Of a stretch of DNA of 53,146 nt, positions 1-8,286 are shown piece by piece. Position 1 is the first letter of the stretch, and each line of letters begins with the position of its first letter. The notes beneath the pieces were generated by a model, which worked only from the letters and a program-made list of their open reading frames with translations, had not been told where the DNA came from and did no database searches. The translations under genes and the position numbers were made by a program. The DNA is from Lysinibacillus antri (GTDB lineage Bacteria; Bacillota; Bacilli; Bacillales_A; Planococcaceae). Where the stretch lies: assembly GCF_003977595.1 (NCBI RefSeq), contig NZ_RYYR01000028.1, positions 1 through 53,146 of the forward strand. Reading direction: 5' to 3'.

Positions 1-38
1 AGTGTTACGGGGACAATAGCTAATTTTTGTTGTGGCAT
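1..38 (-). CDS. IS66-like TnpA, N-terminal fragment (partial, runs off the window)
   Basis: The ATG at 38 follows an AGGAGG-type ribosome binding site and opens MPQQKLAIVPVT before the window ends. In the related copy at 36.7-37.2 kb the same start lies upstream of a TnpA-like C-terminus and a tnpB gene, which is the IS66 gene order. The protein should be the small accessory IS66 protein, but only 12 codons can be read. Confidence 0.55.
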   Translation of the reverse strand, partial: MPQQKLAIVPVT

Positions 39-44
39 AAGAAA

Positions 45-85
45 GCACCTCCTTTAATTGATACATTTATAGTACCGGGAGGTGC
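45..85 (-). promoter_or_regulatory. Hairpin that can bury the tnpA ribosome binding site
   Basis: The arms GCACCTCC (minus strand, 85-78) and GGAGGTGC (minus strand, 52-45) are perfectly complementary, and the second arm is the Shine-Dalgarno of tnpA. A transcript reading in from outside would fold and hide the start site. This is a known way for insertion sequences to limit transposase synthesis by read-through (IS10, IS50). The right-edge copy keeps a 7-bp version. Confidence 0.5.
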
Positions 86-186
86 TGCGTGTTACTATGC
101 GTTGTTTGATTGGGGGCTTACCGTTTTCTTTTAAGTTTTGTTCTTTATTTAGAAGATGAAAACCAGTTCTACTGATTTTCTCAGGT

Positions 187-428
187 CATTCGCTCTCAAA
201 CTCGGCCATTCGCTCTCAAACCCGGCCTATCCGCTCTCAAACTCGGCTATCCGCTCTCAAACTCGGCTTATCCGCTCTCAAACTCGACTATCCGCTCTCA
301 AACCCAACTATCCGCTCTCAAACTCGGCTATCCGCTCTCAAACTCGGCTATCCGCTCTCAAACTCGGCTATCCGCTCTCAAACTCGACTATCCGCTCTCA
401 AACTCGACTATCCGCTCTCAAACTCGGT
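187..428. repeat. Tandem array of 12 copies of a 20-21 bp unit
   Basis: The unit is close to CTATCCGCTCTCAAACTCGG. The core CGCTCTCAAA occurs at 191, 211, 232, 252, 273, 293, 313, 333, 353, 373, 393 and 413. Most units are 20 bp and two are 21 bp, so no reading frame is conserved across the array. Units differ at a few positions (CTCGGC, CTCGAC, CCCAAC). There are no spacers, so this is not a CRISPR array. It lies between the IS end and the 3' end of uvsE. Confidence 0.9.
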
Positions 429-472
429 CTCCTCACTTTTGTCCTTCATCAAGCTTATCTTCTAAAGAATAC

Positions 473-1426
473 CTAAATCTCAATCGCCCCACCATCTACC
501 CGTTTAAACCCTCTTAACTTCCCTAGCTCTTCCACAAGTTTTAAAGCTGCTTTGTCCTTTGCTTTAGCTTCGATCATAATATCCGCCGATCTGCCAAATG
601 CCTTTAATGCTTTAATAAACGGTAATGCAAATTCCAAATTAACATAATCCGCATGGGCTCGTATTAGTTTTTCTGATTTTGGAGAAGATAAATGAAATTT
701 AGGTGCCTTTCCTGTTCGTTCCCATGTAGCAAATATTCGAGGCAGTAATTCCTCAAACTGCTCTTCTCCTGGATTTACCCAGTGATGATGGTAATCAAAA
801 ACGAATGGTACTCCTTGCTCTTCACAAACTTCCAACGTTTCTTTCGCCGTATACGTTTTATCATCATTTTCAAGAGTTGTTTGAAATCGAATTGCTTGCT
901 CGAGCTTTGGAAAATTCTCATTGAATCGCTTAATTGCCTCCTGTTTATTCCCATACGCTCCACCCACATGGATATTAATATTGGCGTCCTTATGTAATCC
1001 CATTGCTTCAAGCATCTCATAATGATAGGTCATATCAATAATGGCATTCGCTGTAATATGCTCCTGGGGACTAGTAAACAACGTGAACTGATTGGGATGA
1101 AAGCTGACTCGCAAATTATTGTTATGTACCAATGTTCCAATTTCTTTAAACACTTCATAAAAAGGCGTCACAAAATCCCATTTAACCTCTGGATGTGTGG
1201 CAAGGGGGACTAGTGATGAGGACATGCGATATAAATCAATGCCATGTGCAATATTGTAATGTAAAATTCGAATGGTGTTTTTCAAATTTTGTTCAGTAAG
1301 ATGATAGAGCTTGTCCTTGCGATCTATACTATTTTGTTTTTTCCAATTCGTAAAAGTCATCGTCCGGGAAGGAGAAGCCTCCCACAACGAAAGCGCCGTT
1401 GAAACGTATCCAAACCTTAGTATCAT
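473..1426 (-). CDS. uvsE: UV damage endonuclease UvsE (UvdE family)
   Basis: This is an apurinic/UV-lesion endonuclease that nicks DNA 5' of UV photoproducts as an alternative to nucleotide excision repair. It is a TIM-barrel metalloenzyme of 317 residues, normal for the family. Signature stretches are HPNQFTLF, NIHVGGAYGNK, LENDDKTYT and FDYHHHWVN, which hold the metal-binding His, Glu and Asp residues. The ATG at 1426 follows AGGTGGGG; an ATG 63 bases upstream has no such site. It closely resembles B. subtilis YwjD. It appears monocistronic and is flanked downstream by the tandem array. Confidence 0.95.
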   Translation of the reverse strand: MILRFGYVSTALSLWEASPSRTMTFTNWKKQNSIDRKDKLYHLTEQNLKNTIRILHYNIAHGIDLYRMSSSLVPLATHPEVKWDFVTPFYEVFKEIGTLVHNNNLRVSFHPNQFTLFTSPQEHITANAIIDMTYHYEMLEAMGLHKDANINIHVGGAYGNKQEAIKRFNENFPKLEQAIRFQTTLENDDKTYTAKETLEVCEEQGVPFVFDYHHHWVNPGEEQFEELLPRIFATWERTGKAPKFHLSSPKSEKLIRAHADYVNLEFALPFIKALKAFGRSADIMIEAKAKDKAALKLVEELGKLRGFKRVDGGAIEI

Positions 1427-1506
1427 CGTTTCACCCCACCTAACTTTAGATGGATGTAGTGTTTGTGATTTGGCAAATTTCATACGCATCCCATTCCACT
1501 ACAAGA

Positions 1507-1541
1507 AAAAAGCAAAGCGCACAATTCACGCCTTGCTTAAG
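1507..1541 (-). terminator. Rho-independent terminator of the small basic protein gene
   Basis: On the minus strand AAGCAAGGCG pairs with CGCTTTGCTT and is followed by a run of T. It lies directly after the stop codon at 1548 and separates this gene from uvsE. Confidence 0.75.
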
Positions 1542-1547
1542 AACACA

Positions 1548-1661
1548 TTAATTATTCGTGTTTCGAGAATTCGATTTGCCTTTACCTCTTCTTTGTTCAT
1601 TCGGTATTTTAGGCTTTGCATCATTTGTTTTTTTCTTTGGTGCATGTGAGTCTTTTACCAT
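1548..1661 (-). CDS. Small basic hypothetical protein (37 aa)
   Basis: A 37-codon frame begins MVKDSHAPKKKTND and is rich in Lys, Arg, Asn and Ser, with no hydrophobic segment. An excellent ribosome binding site (CGGAGGCGACTATC before ATG) and a terminator right after the stop argue that it is a real gene. Its composition recalls small spore or nucleic-acid-associated proteins, but I do not recognise a family. It is not part of the uvsE reading frame. Confidence 0.7.
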   Translation of the reverse strand: MVKDSHAPKKKTNDAKPKIPNEQRRGKGKSNSRNTNN

Positions 1662-1930
1662 GATAGTCGCCTCCGTTTTTCAATTGGGCTAATGCATCTT
1701 TACTTATTGCCCGGATAGATGAATATACCTTTCCTACTTGCAGACATTAAATAAAGAACAGGAGCCAATATTAGATTAACCGGATTATGTTTCATTATGC
1801 TGCGAGTAGGAAATAGCCTAAAATTACTAATGTTGCAAGATCTTAATCCCATAAAAAATTTAATGTTAGAAGATGAGTATGACGTGTTATGATAACAATA
1901 AACAACATATAGAGAGAATCGGGAGAAAGC

Positions 1931-2797
1931 ATGAGAAGAATACTGACAACTGGGCTTTTCGCAATCATATTGTTATTCTTTAGTCATATGAATGAAGCCT
2001 CTGCGAAAGAATTTGACCGGGCAACATGGATATGGAATCCTTGGGAACTCGTTACAAATGAAACAAAAATAATTGATTTTTTGAACGAAAAACAAGTCAC
2101 AAAAGTGTATCTTCAAATTGATGAAGAAGTATCACAAGATGTATATAAACGTTTTATTGAAAAGGCAAATGAAGCAAATATTACGGTGTTTGCATTGGAC
2201 GGCGCGCCAAATTGGATACTAAAGGGTGGTTATAAATCCCAAGATAATCTTTTTCAGTGGCTTTCCACCTATCAACAAACACATTCTACCGCTTCATTTG
2301 CAGGTGTGCATCTGGATGTTGAACCATATTTAGCAAAGCAATGGACAACTAATCGCAAAGCAGCTATTACATCCTTCCAAATATTATTAACACGTGCCAA
2401 AACGAGTGCCAATCAACTAGGGCTTCCGCTAGAGGCAGATATTCCATTTTGGTACGATGAAGTGACGTATAAAAACGGCTTTGGTGGAGGGAATTTAGCA
2501 GAGTGGATCATTCGAAAAATGGATGGTGTCACAATTATGGCGTATATCGATAGTGGTAGACAAATCATCAATCAAACGAAATTAGAAATGTTCTATTCAC
2601 TAAAGTGGAAAACGCCTATCACCATCGCGGTTGAAACAATTGATTCCCACGAAGGAGATGACGTCACGTTTTATCAAGAAGGCGAACGCTCTATGAACCG
2701 TGTACTTCTTCAAGTCAAAGAGTTTTATCAAAAAAATAATTATCATAGTGGAGAAGCAATTCATCATGTTGATAGTTGGATGACGTTAGGAAAATAG
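1931..2797 (+). CDS. Secreted TIM-barrel-like hypothetical protein
   Basis: The protein has 288 residues and a Sec signal peptide (MRRILTTG, hydrophobic core, cleavage near ASA-KE at about residue 25). The mature part has the alternating pattern of a barrel hydrolase: VTKVYLQID, ANITVFALDG, FAGVHLDVEPY and DGVTIMAYID. HLDVEPY has paired acidic residues placed like the catalytic acids of glycoside-hydrolase barrels. Function is unproven; a glycosidase-like extracellular enzyme is an inference. The ATG follows GGGAGAAAGC. A strong terminator follows at once, so it stands alone. Confidence 0.65.
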   Translation: MRRILTTGLFAIILLFFSHMNEASAKEFDRATWIWNPWELVTNETKIIDFLNEKQVTKVYLQIDEEVSQDVYKRFIEKANEANITVFALDGAPNWILKGGYKSQDNLFQWLSTYQQTHSTASFAGVHLDVEPYLAKQWTTNRKAAITSFQILLTRAKTSANQLGLPLEADIPFWYDEVTYKNGFGGGNLAEWIIRKMDGVTIMAYIDSGRQIINQTKLEMFYSLKWKTPITIAVETIDSHEGDDVTFYQEGERSMNRVLLQVKEFYQKNNYHSGEAIHHVDSWMTLGK

Positions 2798-2798
2798 A

Positions 2799-2840
2799 AA
2801 GGAGGGATCTCATAGACTTGTGAGATTCCTCCCTTTTTTG
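2799..2840 (+). terminator. Rho-independent terminator
   Basis: The arms GGAGGGATCTCA and TGAGATTCCTCC enclose a short loop and are followed by TTTTTT. It ends the 1931-2797 gene. Confidence 0.9.
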
Positions 2841-2894
2841 AATCTATTTAAGTTGAGTGGTAATCTGTCAATAATAGTTAAAAAATAAAACATA

Positions 2895-3863
2895 TTAAAT
2901 TGTAATAACAACTTTCCCCTTCGAATGTCCTTTTTCAAAGTATCGGAATGCTTCTGAGATCTCACTTAAAGCATAGCTTCGATCAATGACTGGCCTTACT
3001 TTCCCTTCTTCAATTAGCTCTTTTAGGCAAACTAAATCTTTTTGATTGTGCCTTTGCAAAAATGTGATGAACTTCTTTTTCCCGAATATCGATAACCATG
3101 GTCCACGCATCATGGTTTGGTACATTTGACGATTCGCGCCACCAACATGAATAAATGCCCCATTGTCTTTTAGTTTCCTTTTATAAGTAGCAATGGATTG
3201 CGAACCATTAACACCGACAATCAAGTCATAGGTCTGTTCAAGGTTTTGGAAGTTTTCCATTTTATAATCGATGACATGGTCCGCACCAAGGGATCTTGCA
3301 ATATTTACATTTTGCGTACTTACTACAGCTGTCACCTTTGCACCAAAAGCTTTCGCGATCTGCACAGCAAATGTTCCCACACCGCCAGAAGCACCATGTA
3401 TCAAAACTTCCTGCCCCGCTTGAATCTTTCCTTTGTCTCGCAATGCTTGTAGTGCTGTACTGGCTGCCATGGGAACAGCAGCAGCTTCAGAAAAGGATAG
3501 ATTACTAGGTTTCAATGCTATTTGGTTTTCGTCTACCACTACATACTCCGCAAAAGTTCCCCATCCGCTACTCGATAAGTCTCCGTACACCTCATCGCCG
3601 ACTTGAAATTGTGTAACATCCTCACCCTTGGCCTCTACTATCCCTGCCATGTCCCCTCCAGGAATTACGTATTTCGGCTTCCTCAGACCAAACGCTAATC
3701 GTGCTGGAAGTGGATTCCCCGTGAGTAAAACAAGATTTCCAAAATTAATCGATGATGCATGAACTCTTACTAATACTTGGTTTTTCTTAGGTGTAGGCGT
3801 TATGACCTCCCTTAGTTTAAGTAAATCAGGTGAACCATATTTTTCAGAGATGATTGCCTTCAT
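2895..3863 (-). CDS. NAD(P)-dependent alcohol dehydrogenase / quinone oxidoreductase (MDR superfamily)
   Basis: This is a 322-residue medium-chain reductase. The N-terminal GroES-like domain contains GGDMAGIVEAKGEDVTQFQ and GDEVYG. The Rossmann domain has the nucleotide-binding stretch VLIHGASGGVGTFAVQIAK at about residues 150-168. The C-terminus ends in GHSKGKVVITI, usual for zinc-free quinone-reductase-like members. No catalytic zinc cysteines are seen. The ATG follows AGGAGGGGGATAAAG. The substrate is unknown. It lies 85 bp downstream of a Crp/Fnr-type regulator on the same strand and may be controlled by it. Confidence 0.85.
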   Translation of the reverse strand: MKAIISEKYGSPDLLKLREVITPTPKKNQVLVRVHASSINFGNLVLLTGNPLPARLAFGLRKPKYVIPGGDMAGIVEAKGEDVTQFQVGDEVYGDLSSSGWGTFAEYVVVDENQIALKPSNLSFSEAAAVPMAASTALQALRDKGKIQAGQEVLIHGASGGVGTFAVQIAKAFGAKVTAVVSTQNVNIARSLGADHVIDYKMENFQNLEQTYDLIVGVNGSQSIATYKRKLKDNGAFIHVGGANRQMYQTMMRGPWLSIFGKKKFITFLQRHNQKDLVCLKELIEEGKVRPVIDRSYALSEISEAFRYFEKGHSKGKVVITI

Positions 3864-3948
3864 CTTTATCCCCCTCCTCTATCTTTTTATACAGAGTAGT
3901 TGAATAACAAGGATGGTGCATTGACTTAAGTTAAGATGAGAGAAATAT

Positions 3949-4527
3949 TTATTGAATTCGCTTTTTAATTCTACTTAATGACTCTGGTGTGATACCAAGG
4001 TAGCTTGCCAATTGATGCTGGGGAATACGCGTAGGGAGATCTGGTCGATTTCGGATAATCGTCTTATATCGTTCTTCCGGGGATGCACGGACAAATTTTG
4101 CGAAATCATTTTGAGCATGACTTAGGTAGGTTTCCATCATACGACGGGTCATTGTTTCAAGTTCTGAATATTGTTGATACATTTCTTGTTCGGATTCAAG
4201 GTCCGCAACAACCAATAGACATTCTTCTACACAAATTAACGAATGTTCAGATGTTTGCGCTTCTGGTTCCTCAAAATTAAATAATAGTATAGGTTGCTCT
4301 TCTGTATAAAAATTAGTCGTAACCTCTTTTCCATCATCCTCTATATGATATTGTCTGACACACCCCTTCAATACAAAAAAGCATTTCTTCGTTGGCGAAT
4401 CGCCCTGTTTGATTAGGTAGGTCCCCTTTTTAAACCTCTGTACTATTAGTTCTTCTAAAATAGACTGCTGCTCTGCCTGACTTAGCGATGTATGTCTAGT
4501 CATATATTTCATGAGTATCTCTTTCAA
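3949..4527 (-). CDS. Crp/Fnr-family transcriptional regulator
   Basis: The protein has 192 residues. An N-terminal cyclic-nucleotide-binding-type beta barrel (KGTYLIKQGDSPTKKCFFVLKG at about 34-55, written here only as the region) is followed by a dimer helix and a C-terminal helix-turn-helix (HQLASYLGITPESLSRIKK). No Fe-S cysteine cluster of the Fnr kind is present at the N-terminus. The start is TTG at 4527, placed correctly after AGGAG; two in-frame ATG codons lie 5 and 8 codons later. The regulator may control the oxidoreductase just downstream, which is inferred from position only. Confidence 0.85.
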   Translation of the reverse strand: MKEILMKYMTRHTSLSQAEQQSILEELIVQRFKKGTYLIKQGDSPTKKCFFVLKGCVRQYHIEDDGKEVTTNFYTEEQPILLFNFEEPEAQTSEHSLICVEECLLVVADLESEQEMYQQYSELETMTRRMMETYLSHAQNDFAKFVRASPEERYKTIIRNRPDLPTRIPQHQLASYLGITPESLSRIKKRIQ

Positions 4528-4735
4528 GTACAGTCTCCTATCTTGTTGGCATTATTTAAAACCATAATAGCATTTCTGTTCGTATCAGTATGTTAATTTC
4601 CCCAATTCAAAAAATCTCCATGGCAATAAATCTCCTTTTCTATTTTAAATCGATATTAATTTCCATATATTGATAGGAATCTCACATCTTGAAATCGAAA
4701 TTAGTATAAAGAAATAGAAAAGGGGTGTAAAAATT

Positions 4736-6013
4736 ATGAAAAAAGTGGGCTTTCTATTCGTGATGATTGTTATGTTATTGCTTCCACATGCTGCTTCAGC
4801 AGAAGAAAACCAACTTATTATTGTTAATAAGGCAACTAATCAACTAGCATTCTACGATCATGGGGAATTGGTCAAAACCTTCCCTGTTGGAACAGGAAAA
4901 AAAGATAACTTAACACCTGAAGGGACTTTCCCAATCGTGAATAAAATCAAAAATCGTCCTTATTATTCAGGTGGTATTCCTGGTGGTAGCCCCAACAATC
5001 CATTAGGCGATCGTTGGCTTGGGCTGAATGCACGCGGTACATATGGGACGACCTATGCCATTCATGGGAATAATAATGAGGATTCAATTGGTAAATATGT
5101 AAGTGGTGGTTGTATTCGCATGCATAATGAAGATGTACGCTGGCTTTTTGACCAAGTCGAGGTAGGGACGAATGTAAAAATCGTGAATTCATCAAAATCC
5201 TTTAATGACATTGCCAAAGCATCCGGCTATCAACTTACACCACCTATTAAGATTATGCTCGATGGGAAGGAAATAAAAGTCGATTCGGAACCATTCATCC
5301 AGAACAATCGTGTGTTAGTTCCGATGCGTTCAATTTTTACAGCCCTCGGAGCAGATGTACATTGGGATTCTTCTACAGGAACAATTACGGCTACAAAAAA
5401 ATGGGATACGATCAAGTTAACAATCAATTCGAAACAGGCCATTATTAATGACCAAACACATGCTCTTGATGTGCCTCCACTCTTACAAAAGAATAGAACC
5501 TATGTACCAACACGTTTTATTAGTGAGGCGCTAGGTATCGAAGTGAAGTGGGATAACAAAAATCGAATCGTTTCACTGATCTCACCTAAACCACCCACTA
5601 GAGCAATAATTGATGTGACAATTAATGGGCAAATGGTGAAAAAAGGTGGGTTTATTGAAGGAGCTATTTCCCTCGTACAAGTTAACGCCATTCTCTCTTC
5701 CTTAGGGGTAACACCTCAATATGATGGAAAGAATTCAACACTAACGATTTCATATGACGAGACAACACTAGTTGTAACTTCTAATAAAAAACAAGGTACG
5801 CTCAATGGGGAGAACATTACTTTACCAAAAGCAGCAGTAATCGTTGATGGACATTTCTATGTGCCGGCAATAACAATAGCCGATGCATTTGCTGGTACTC
5901 TCCAATACGATTCAGCAACAAAGCATTTAGTGATGAGACTGCCAGAAATTGTTGAAGAGGAAGCACATAACGATGAACTATCTCCAATTGAAGAAACTGA
6001 GGTAGTAGAATAA
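4736..6013 (+). CDS. Secreted L,D-transpeptidase with copper-amine-oxidase-type stalk domains
   Basis: The protein has 425 residues. A signal peptide ends near ASA-EE (residue 22). Residues about 25-155 form a YkuD catalytic domain with AIHGNN and the active-site motif SGGCIRMHNEDV, where Cys is the nucleophile. These enzymes make 3-3 cross-links or anchor proteins in peptidoglycan. From about residue 170 there are two stalk (Cu_amine_oxidN1-like) domains: NNRVLVPMRSIFTALGADVHW and KNRTYVPTRFISEALGIEVKW mark the first, and a weaker copy follows. The tail is acidic. The ATG is preceded by AAAAGGGGTG. It is monocistronic. Confidence 0.92.
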   Translation: MKKVGFLFVMIVMLLLPHAASAEENQLIIVNKATNQLAFYDHGELVKTFPVGTGKKDNLTPEGTFPIVNKIKNRPYYSGGIPGGSPNNPLGDRWLGLNARGTYGTTYAIHGNNNEDSIGKYVSGGCIRMHNEDVRWLFDQVEVGTNVKIVNSSKSFNDIAKASGYQLTPPIKIMLDGKEIKVDSEPFIQNNRVLVPMRSIFTALGADVHWDSSTGTITATKKWDTIKLTINSKQAIINDQTHALDVPPLLQKNRTYVPTRFISEALGIEVKWDNKNRIVSLISPKPPTRAIIDVTINGQMVKKGGFIEGAISLVQVNAILSSLGVTPQYDGKNSTLTISYDETTLVVTSNKKQGTLNGENITLPKAAVIVDGHFYVPAITIADAFAGTLQYDSATKHLVMRLPEIVEEEAHNDELSPIEETEVVE

Positions 6014-6243
6014 GTGAATAATAACCGTATACTTCGATTTTTTTATCGGAATATACGGCTTATTTTTACGTATTATTTCATTCTATAAACGAGATCCTTC
6101 AACTTTGAAAAATCACACTAGATGGAGTATTTTTCTTTGAATATCGGATTTATCTCAGTACCCACTTTCCCTCTCTTAAACCCATTCACAATAAATTTTA
6201 TTGAATATTATACATACAAATCTATAATTGGGGGGTACGTAAA

Positions 6244-6510
6244 TTGAGGAATAATCATCAAAATACCTTTAATCAAAATAACTCAAATCAAAATACTGAA
6301 AGCCAATCTGCACAACTTGCTCTTATTGCAGCATTAATAACAACGCTAGGAGATGGGCTTGCTACAGTTGCTGCTGCACTTGCTTTACAGGAAGCACAAC
6401 AAAGTTCACAGAACGATTCCAACAATAATAGTGACCTGCAAAAACAAATTGATGACCTATCTAGAGAAATAAAACAGATTAAGAAACTGCTTAGAACTAA
6501 GAGCATTTAA
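6244..6510 (+). CDS. Small Asn/Gln-rich protein with a coiled-coil tail
   Basis: The protein has 88 residues. The N-terminus is Asn/Gln rich, then comes a hydrophobic stretch (LALIAALITTLGDGLATVAA) and a charged helix with heptad pattern (DLQKQIDDLSREIKQIKKLL). The start is TTG, set 8-9 bases after GGGGGG; no ATG fits. Similar small proteins with this hydrophobic plus coiled-coil layout occur in bacilli, but I know of no function. It stands alone between two well-separated genes. Confidence 0.65.
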   Translation: MRNNHQNTFNQNNSNQNTESQSAQLALIAALITTLGDGLATVAAALALQEAQQSSQNDSNNNSDLQKQIDDLSREIKQIKKLLRTKSI

Positions 6511-6589
6511 TCTTTTACATATTCGTATCAAAACTTCACTCTCAACTTCTCCCTTTTTTCTTATCATACTTCATAAAAAAATGGGTGAC

Positions 6590-8173
6590 TCATTGCGTAT
6601 GAGCCCCCACTAGTTGAAGAACCAATGTTTTTATATCAACAAGTCGATTATATTCAGGAAATTGATCTGTTCCTGCAATAATAAGCGGAACAATCGAGTC
6701 TATTTTGTGTAGTGAACCATGCGCTCCCCCTCCTGCATGATCATGACTATGTTCTTCAATGAATTCATAATCTGGCTTGGCATCGACAATAATAAAGCGT
6801 CCTTCTTGTGAATAAAGCGCTCCATACAGCCTAGCAAGGGCATCAGGATAATTTTGATAGTGAATACGTTTTTCGCCATTAATTGTTAAATCTAAAATGG
6901 AACTATCCCCATCGATAACCCACGATTGCCCATACTCATCAACATACGGACCATTTGGCGAAAATGTTAATGCTTCCTCACTTTTGGGACTTACAACATA
7001 GTTCATTTGCTCATCTTTCCAGGCAATAAAAGCAATACGCTCATCTTCTTTTAAAATATTCACAACTTCTGATAATTCTACTTGTTTATCATTTACGTAA
7101 ATGTACGCCATACGCTCATTAATCGCGATAGCAAGCTGGGCATTCCTTTTTTTGCCTTCCCAAAACGTATAGTTCTTTAGTAAGTCATTTAAATCAATTA
7201 AAGCCGTTTCCTTTTCTTTTTTCACGAATGATTGGCCACTATCCCCCAGTACAATCCACGTTACCTCTTGGATAGCTTCCTCCCAAGAAGAGTAGTTATT
7301 CAGCATGTCCTGTAACGCTGCATCAGCTTTTTCTATTCCCTTTAAATCATCCGGTCCATGTTTGTGTATCGATTGATCCGCATCGGGTAGATACGCAAAT
7401 GTAAAGGCTGGCAACTTATTTTGTTTAATGAAATAGCTTAACTCATTTGCCGTGAATTTATTATTGACTCCCATACGGTTCCATACAAATTTATGACGAT
7501 CATTCTTTGGATTATATTGAGATAACGCACCCAGCGAAAGTAATGTTGGACCATTTATCTCGATTTCATTTGGTAACAGATTGACCATTGAAATGAGTTT
7601 GGGCACATTCAACTGATGTTGAACACTTCCTCGGTATAAAAGACCATTAATTGAAGCCGATGAGATTTGACGGTTTGCTAGCTCTTCATGAATGGTTTGA
7701 ACCTCATCACTTAAATGATTTTTATTCAAATGTACAATACTATCCAGTGCAACGTGCCTCACACCATTATTCACTATTTCACGAATGCCACTGCCATAGC
7801 TAATCATGCGATTTTCATCCGTCTTAAACCAGATCAATCCCGGTATTTTATGTTGATTTGGATAAGTCCCCGTTAGTAACGTACTATCAATGGCTACAGA
7901 CATCGTTGGATAAGAGCTAATAAACTCAGGATATAGTTTTCCATTGTTTATTAAAAATGAAAATGCAGGGGCTTTTCCTTCTTCAATTGCTTTTTGTAAT
8001 GGCTCACTCATTAATGAATCAACGGTAATTAAAATAACTGGTTTTGTTGTTTTGTCTAATACTATTTCATTTACTTTTTTTGTTGGTGACATGGACATTC
8101 CTAATGCAATTCCAGCACAAACAATAAGTAATATAATCAAACCTAGTAATAGTTTTCGTTTCAAAAGAGTCAC
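6590..8173 (-). CDS. Membrane-anchored alkaline phosphatase-family protein (type I phosphodiesterase / nucleotide pyrophosphatase)
   Basis: The protein has about 527 residues. One N-terminal membrane segment (LLLGLIILLIVCAGIALGM) anchors an extracellular phosphodiesterase fold. VILITVDSL holds the first metal-binding Asp, SYPTMS the catalytic Thr, and LPDADQSIHKHGPD and GDSGQS further metal ligands. HSHDHAGGGAHGS near the C-terminus carries the final His. The substrate is unknown. The start is uncertain: GTG at 8173, or TTG at 8164, which sits better after GGGTGA. No operon partner is seen; DUF421 lies upstream on the same strand with a gap of more than 100 bp. Confidence 0.85.
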   Translation of the reverse strand: MTLLKRKLLLGLIILLIVCAGIALGMSMSPTKKVNEIVLDKTTKPVILITVDSLMSEPLQKAIEEGKAPAFSFLINNGKLYPEFISSYPTMSVAIDSTLLTGTYPNQHKIPGLIWFKTDENRMISYGSGIREIVNNGVRHVALDSIVHLNKNHLSDEVQTIHEELANRQISSASINGLLYRGSVQHQLNVPKLISMVNLLPNEIEINGPTLLSLGALSQYNPKNDRHKFVWNRMGVNNKFTANELSYFIKQNKLPAFTFAYLPDADQSIHKHGPDDLKGIEKADAALQDMLNNYSSWEEAIQEVTWIVLGDSGQSFVKKEKETALIDLNDLLKNYTFWEGKKRNAQLAIAINERMAYIYVNDKQVELSEVVNILKEDERIAFIAWKDEQMNYVVSPKSEEALTFSPNGPYVDEYGQSWVIDGDSSILDLTINGEKRIHYQNYPDALARLYGALYSQEGRFIIVDAKPDYEFIEEHSHDHAGGGAHGSLHKIDSIVPLIIAGTDQFPEYNRLVDIKTLVLQLVGAHTQ

Positions 8174-8286
8174 CCATCTTCTAATTAATTAGAATTAGTA
8201 TGGTGATAAGTAATGTGTCATTATACAAAAATTAGAGTAGATGTTTCAATTGATACTACTGTTTTATGAACATCCTTGGTAACTAT

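Larger units (their letters stand above)
1..121 (-). mobile_element. IS66-family insertion sequence, left-end fragment cut by the window edge
   Basis: This is the terminal part of an insertion sequence that continues beyond position 1. Its outer end on the minus strand starts GTAAGCCCCC at 121; the GTAA start fits IS66-family terminal repeats. A near-identical end lies at 37136-37255 and a diverged one at 53052-53146. It contains the promoter-proximal leader and first codons of a tnpA-like gene. IS66 assignment comes mainly from the linked tnpB fragment at 36.6 kb. The full element is not visible. Confidence 0.7.

Noticed and set aside
187-428. CRISPR array
   Set aside because: Units are directly adjacent with no spacers and no cas gene is near.
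156-476. 106-codon plus-strand frame through the tandem array, with a repetitive protein (NPAYPLSNSAIRSQ type)
   Set aside because: Unit lengths of 20 and 21 change the frame, there is no ribosome binding site, and the frame exists only because the repeat lacks stops.
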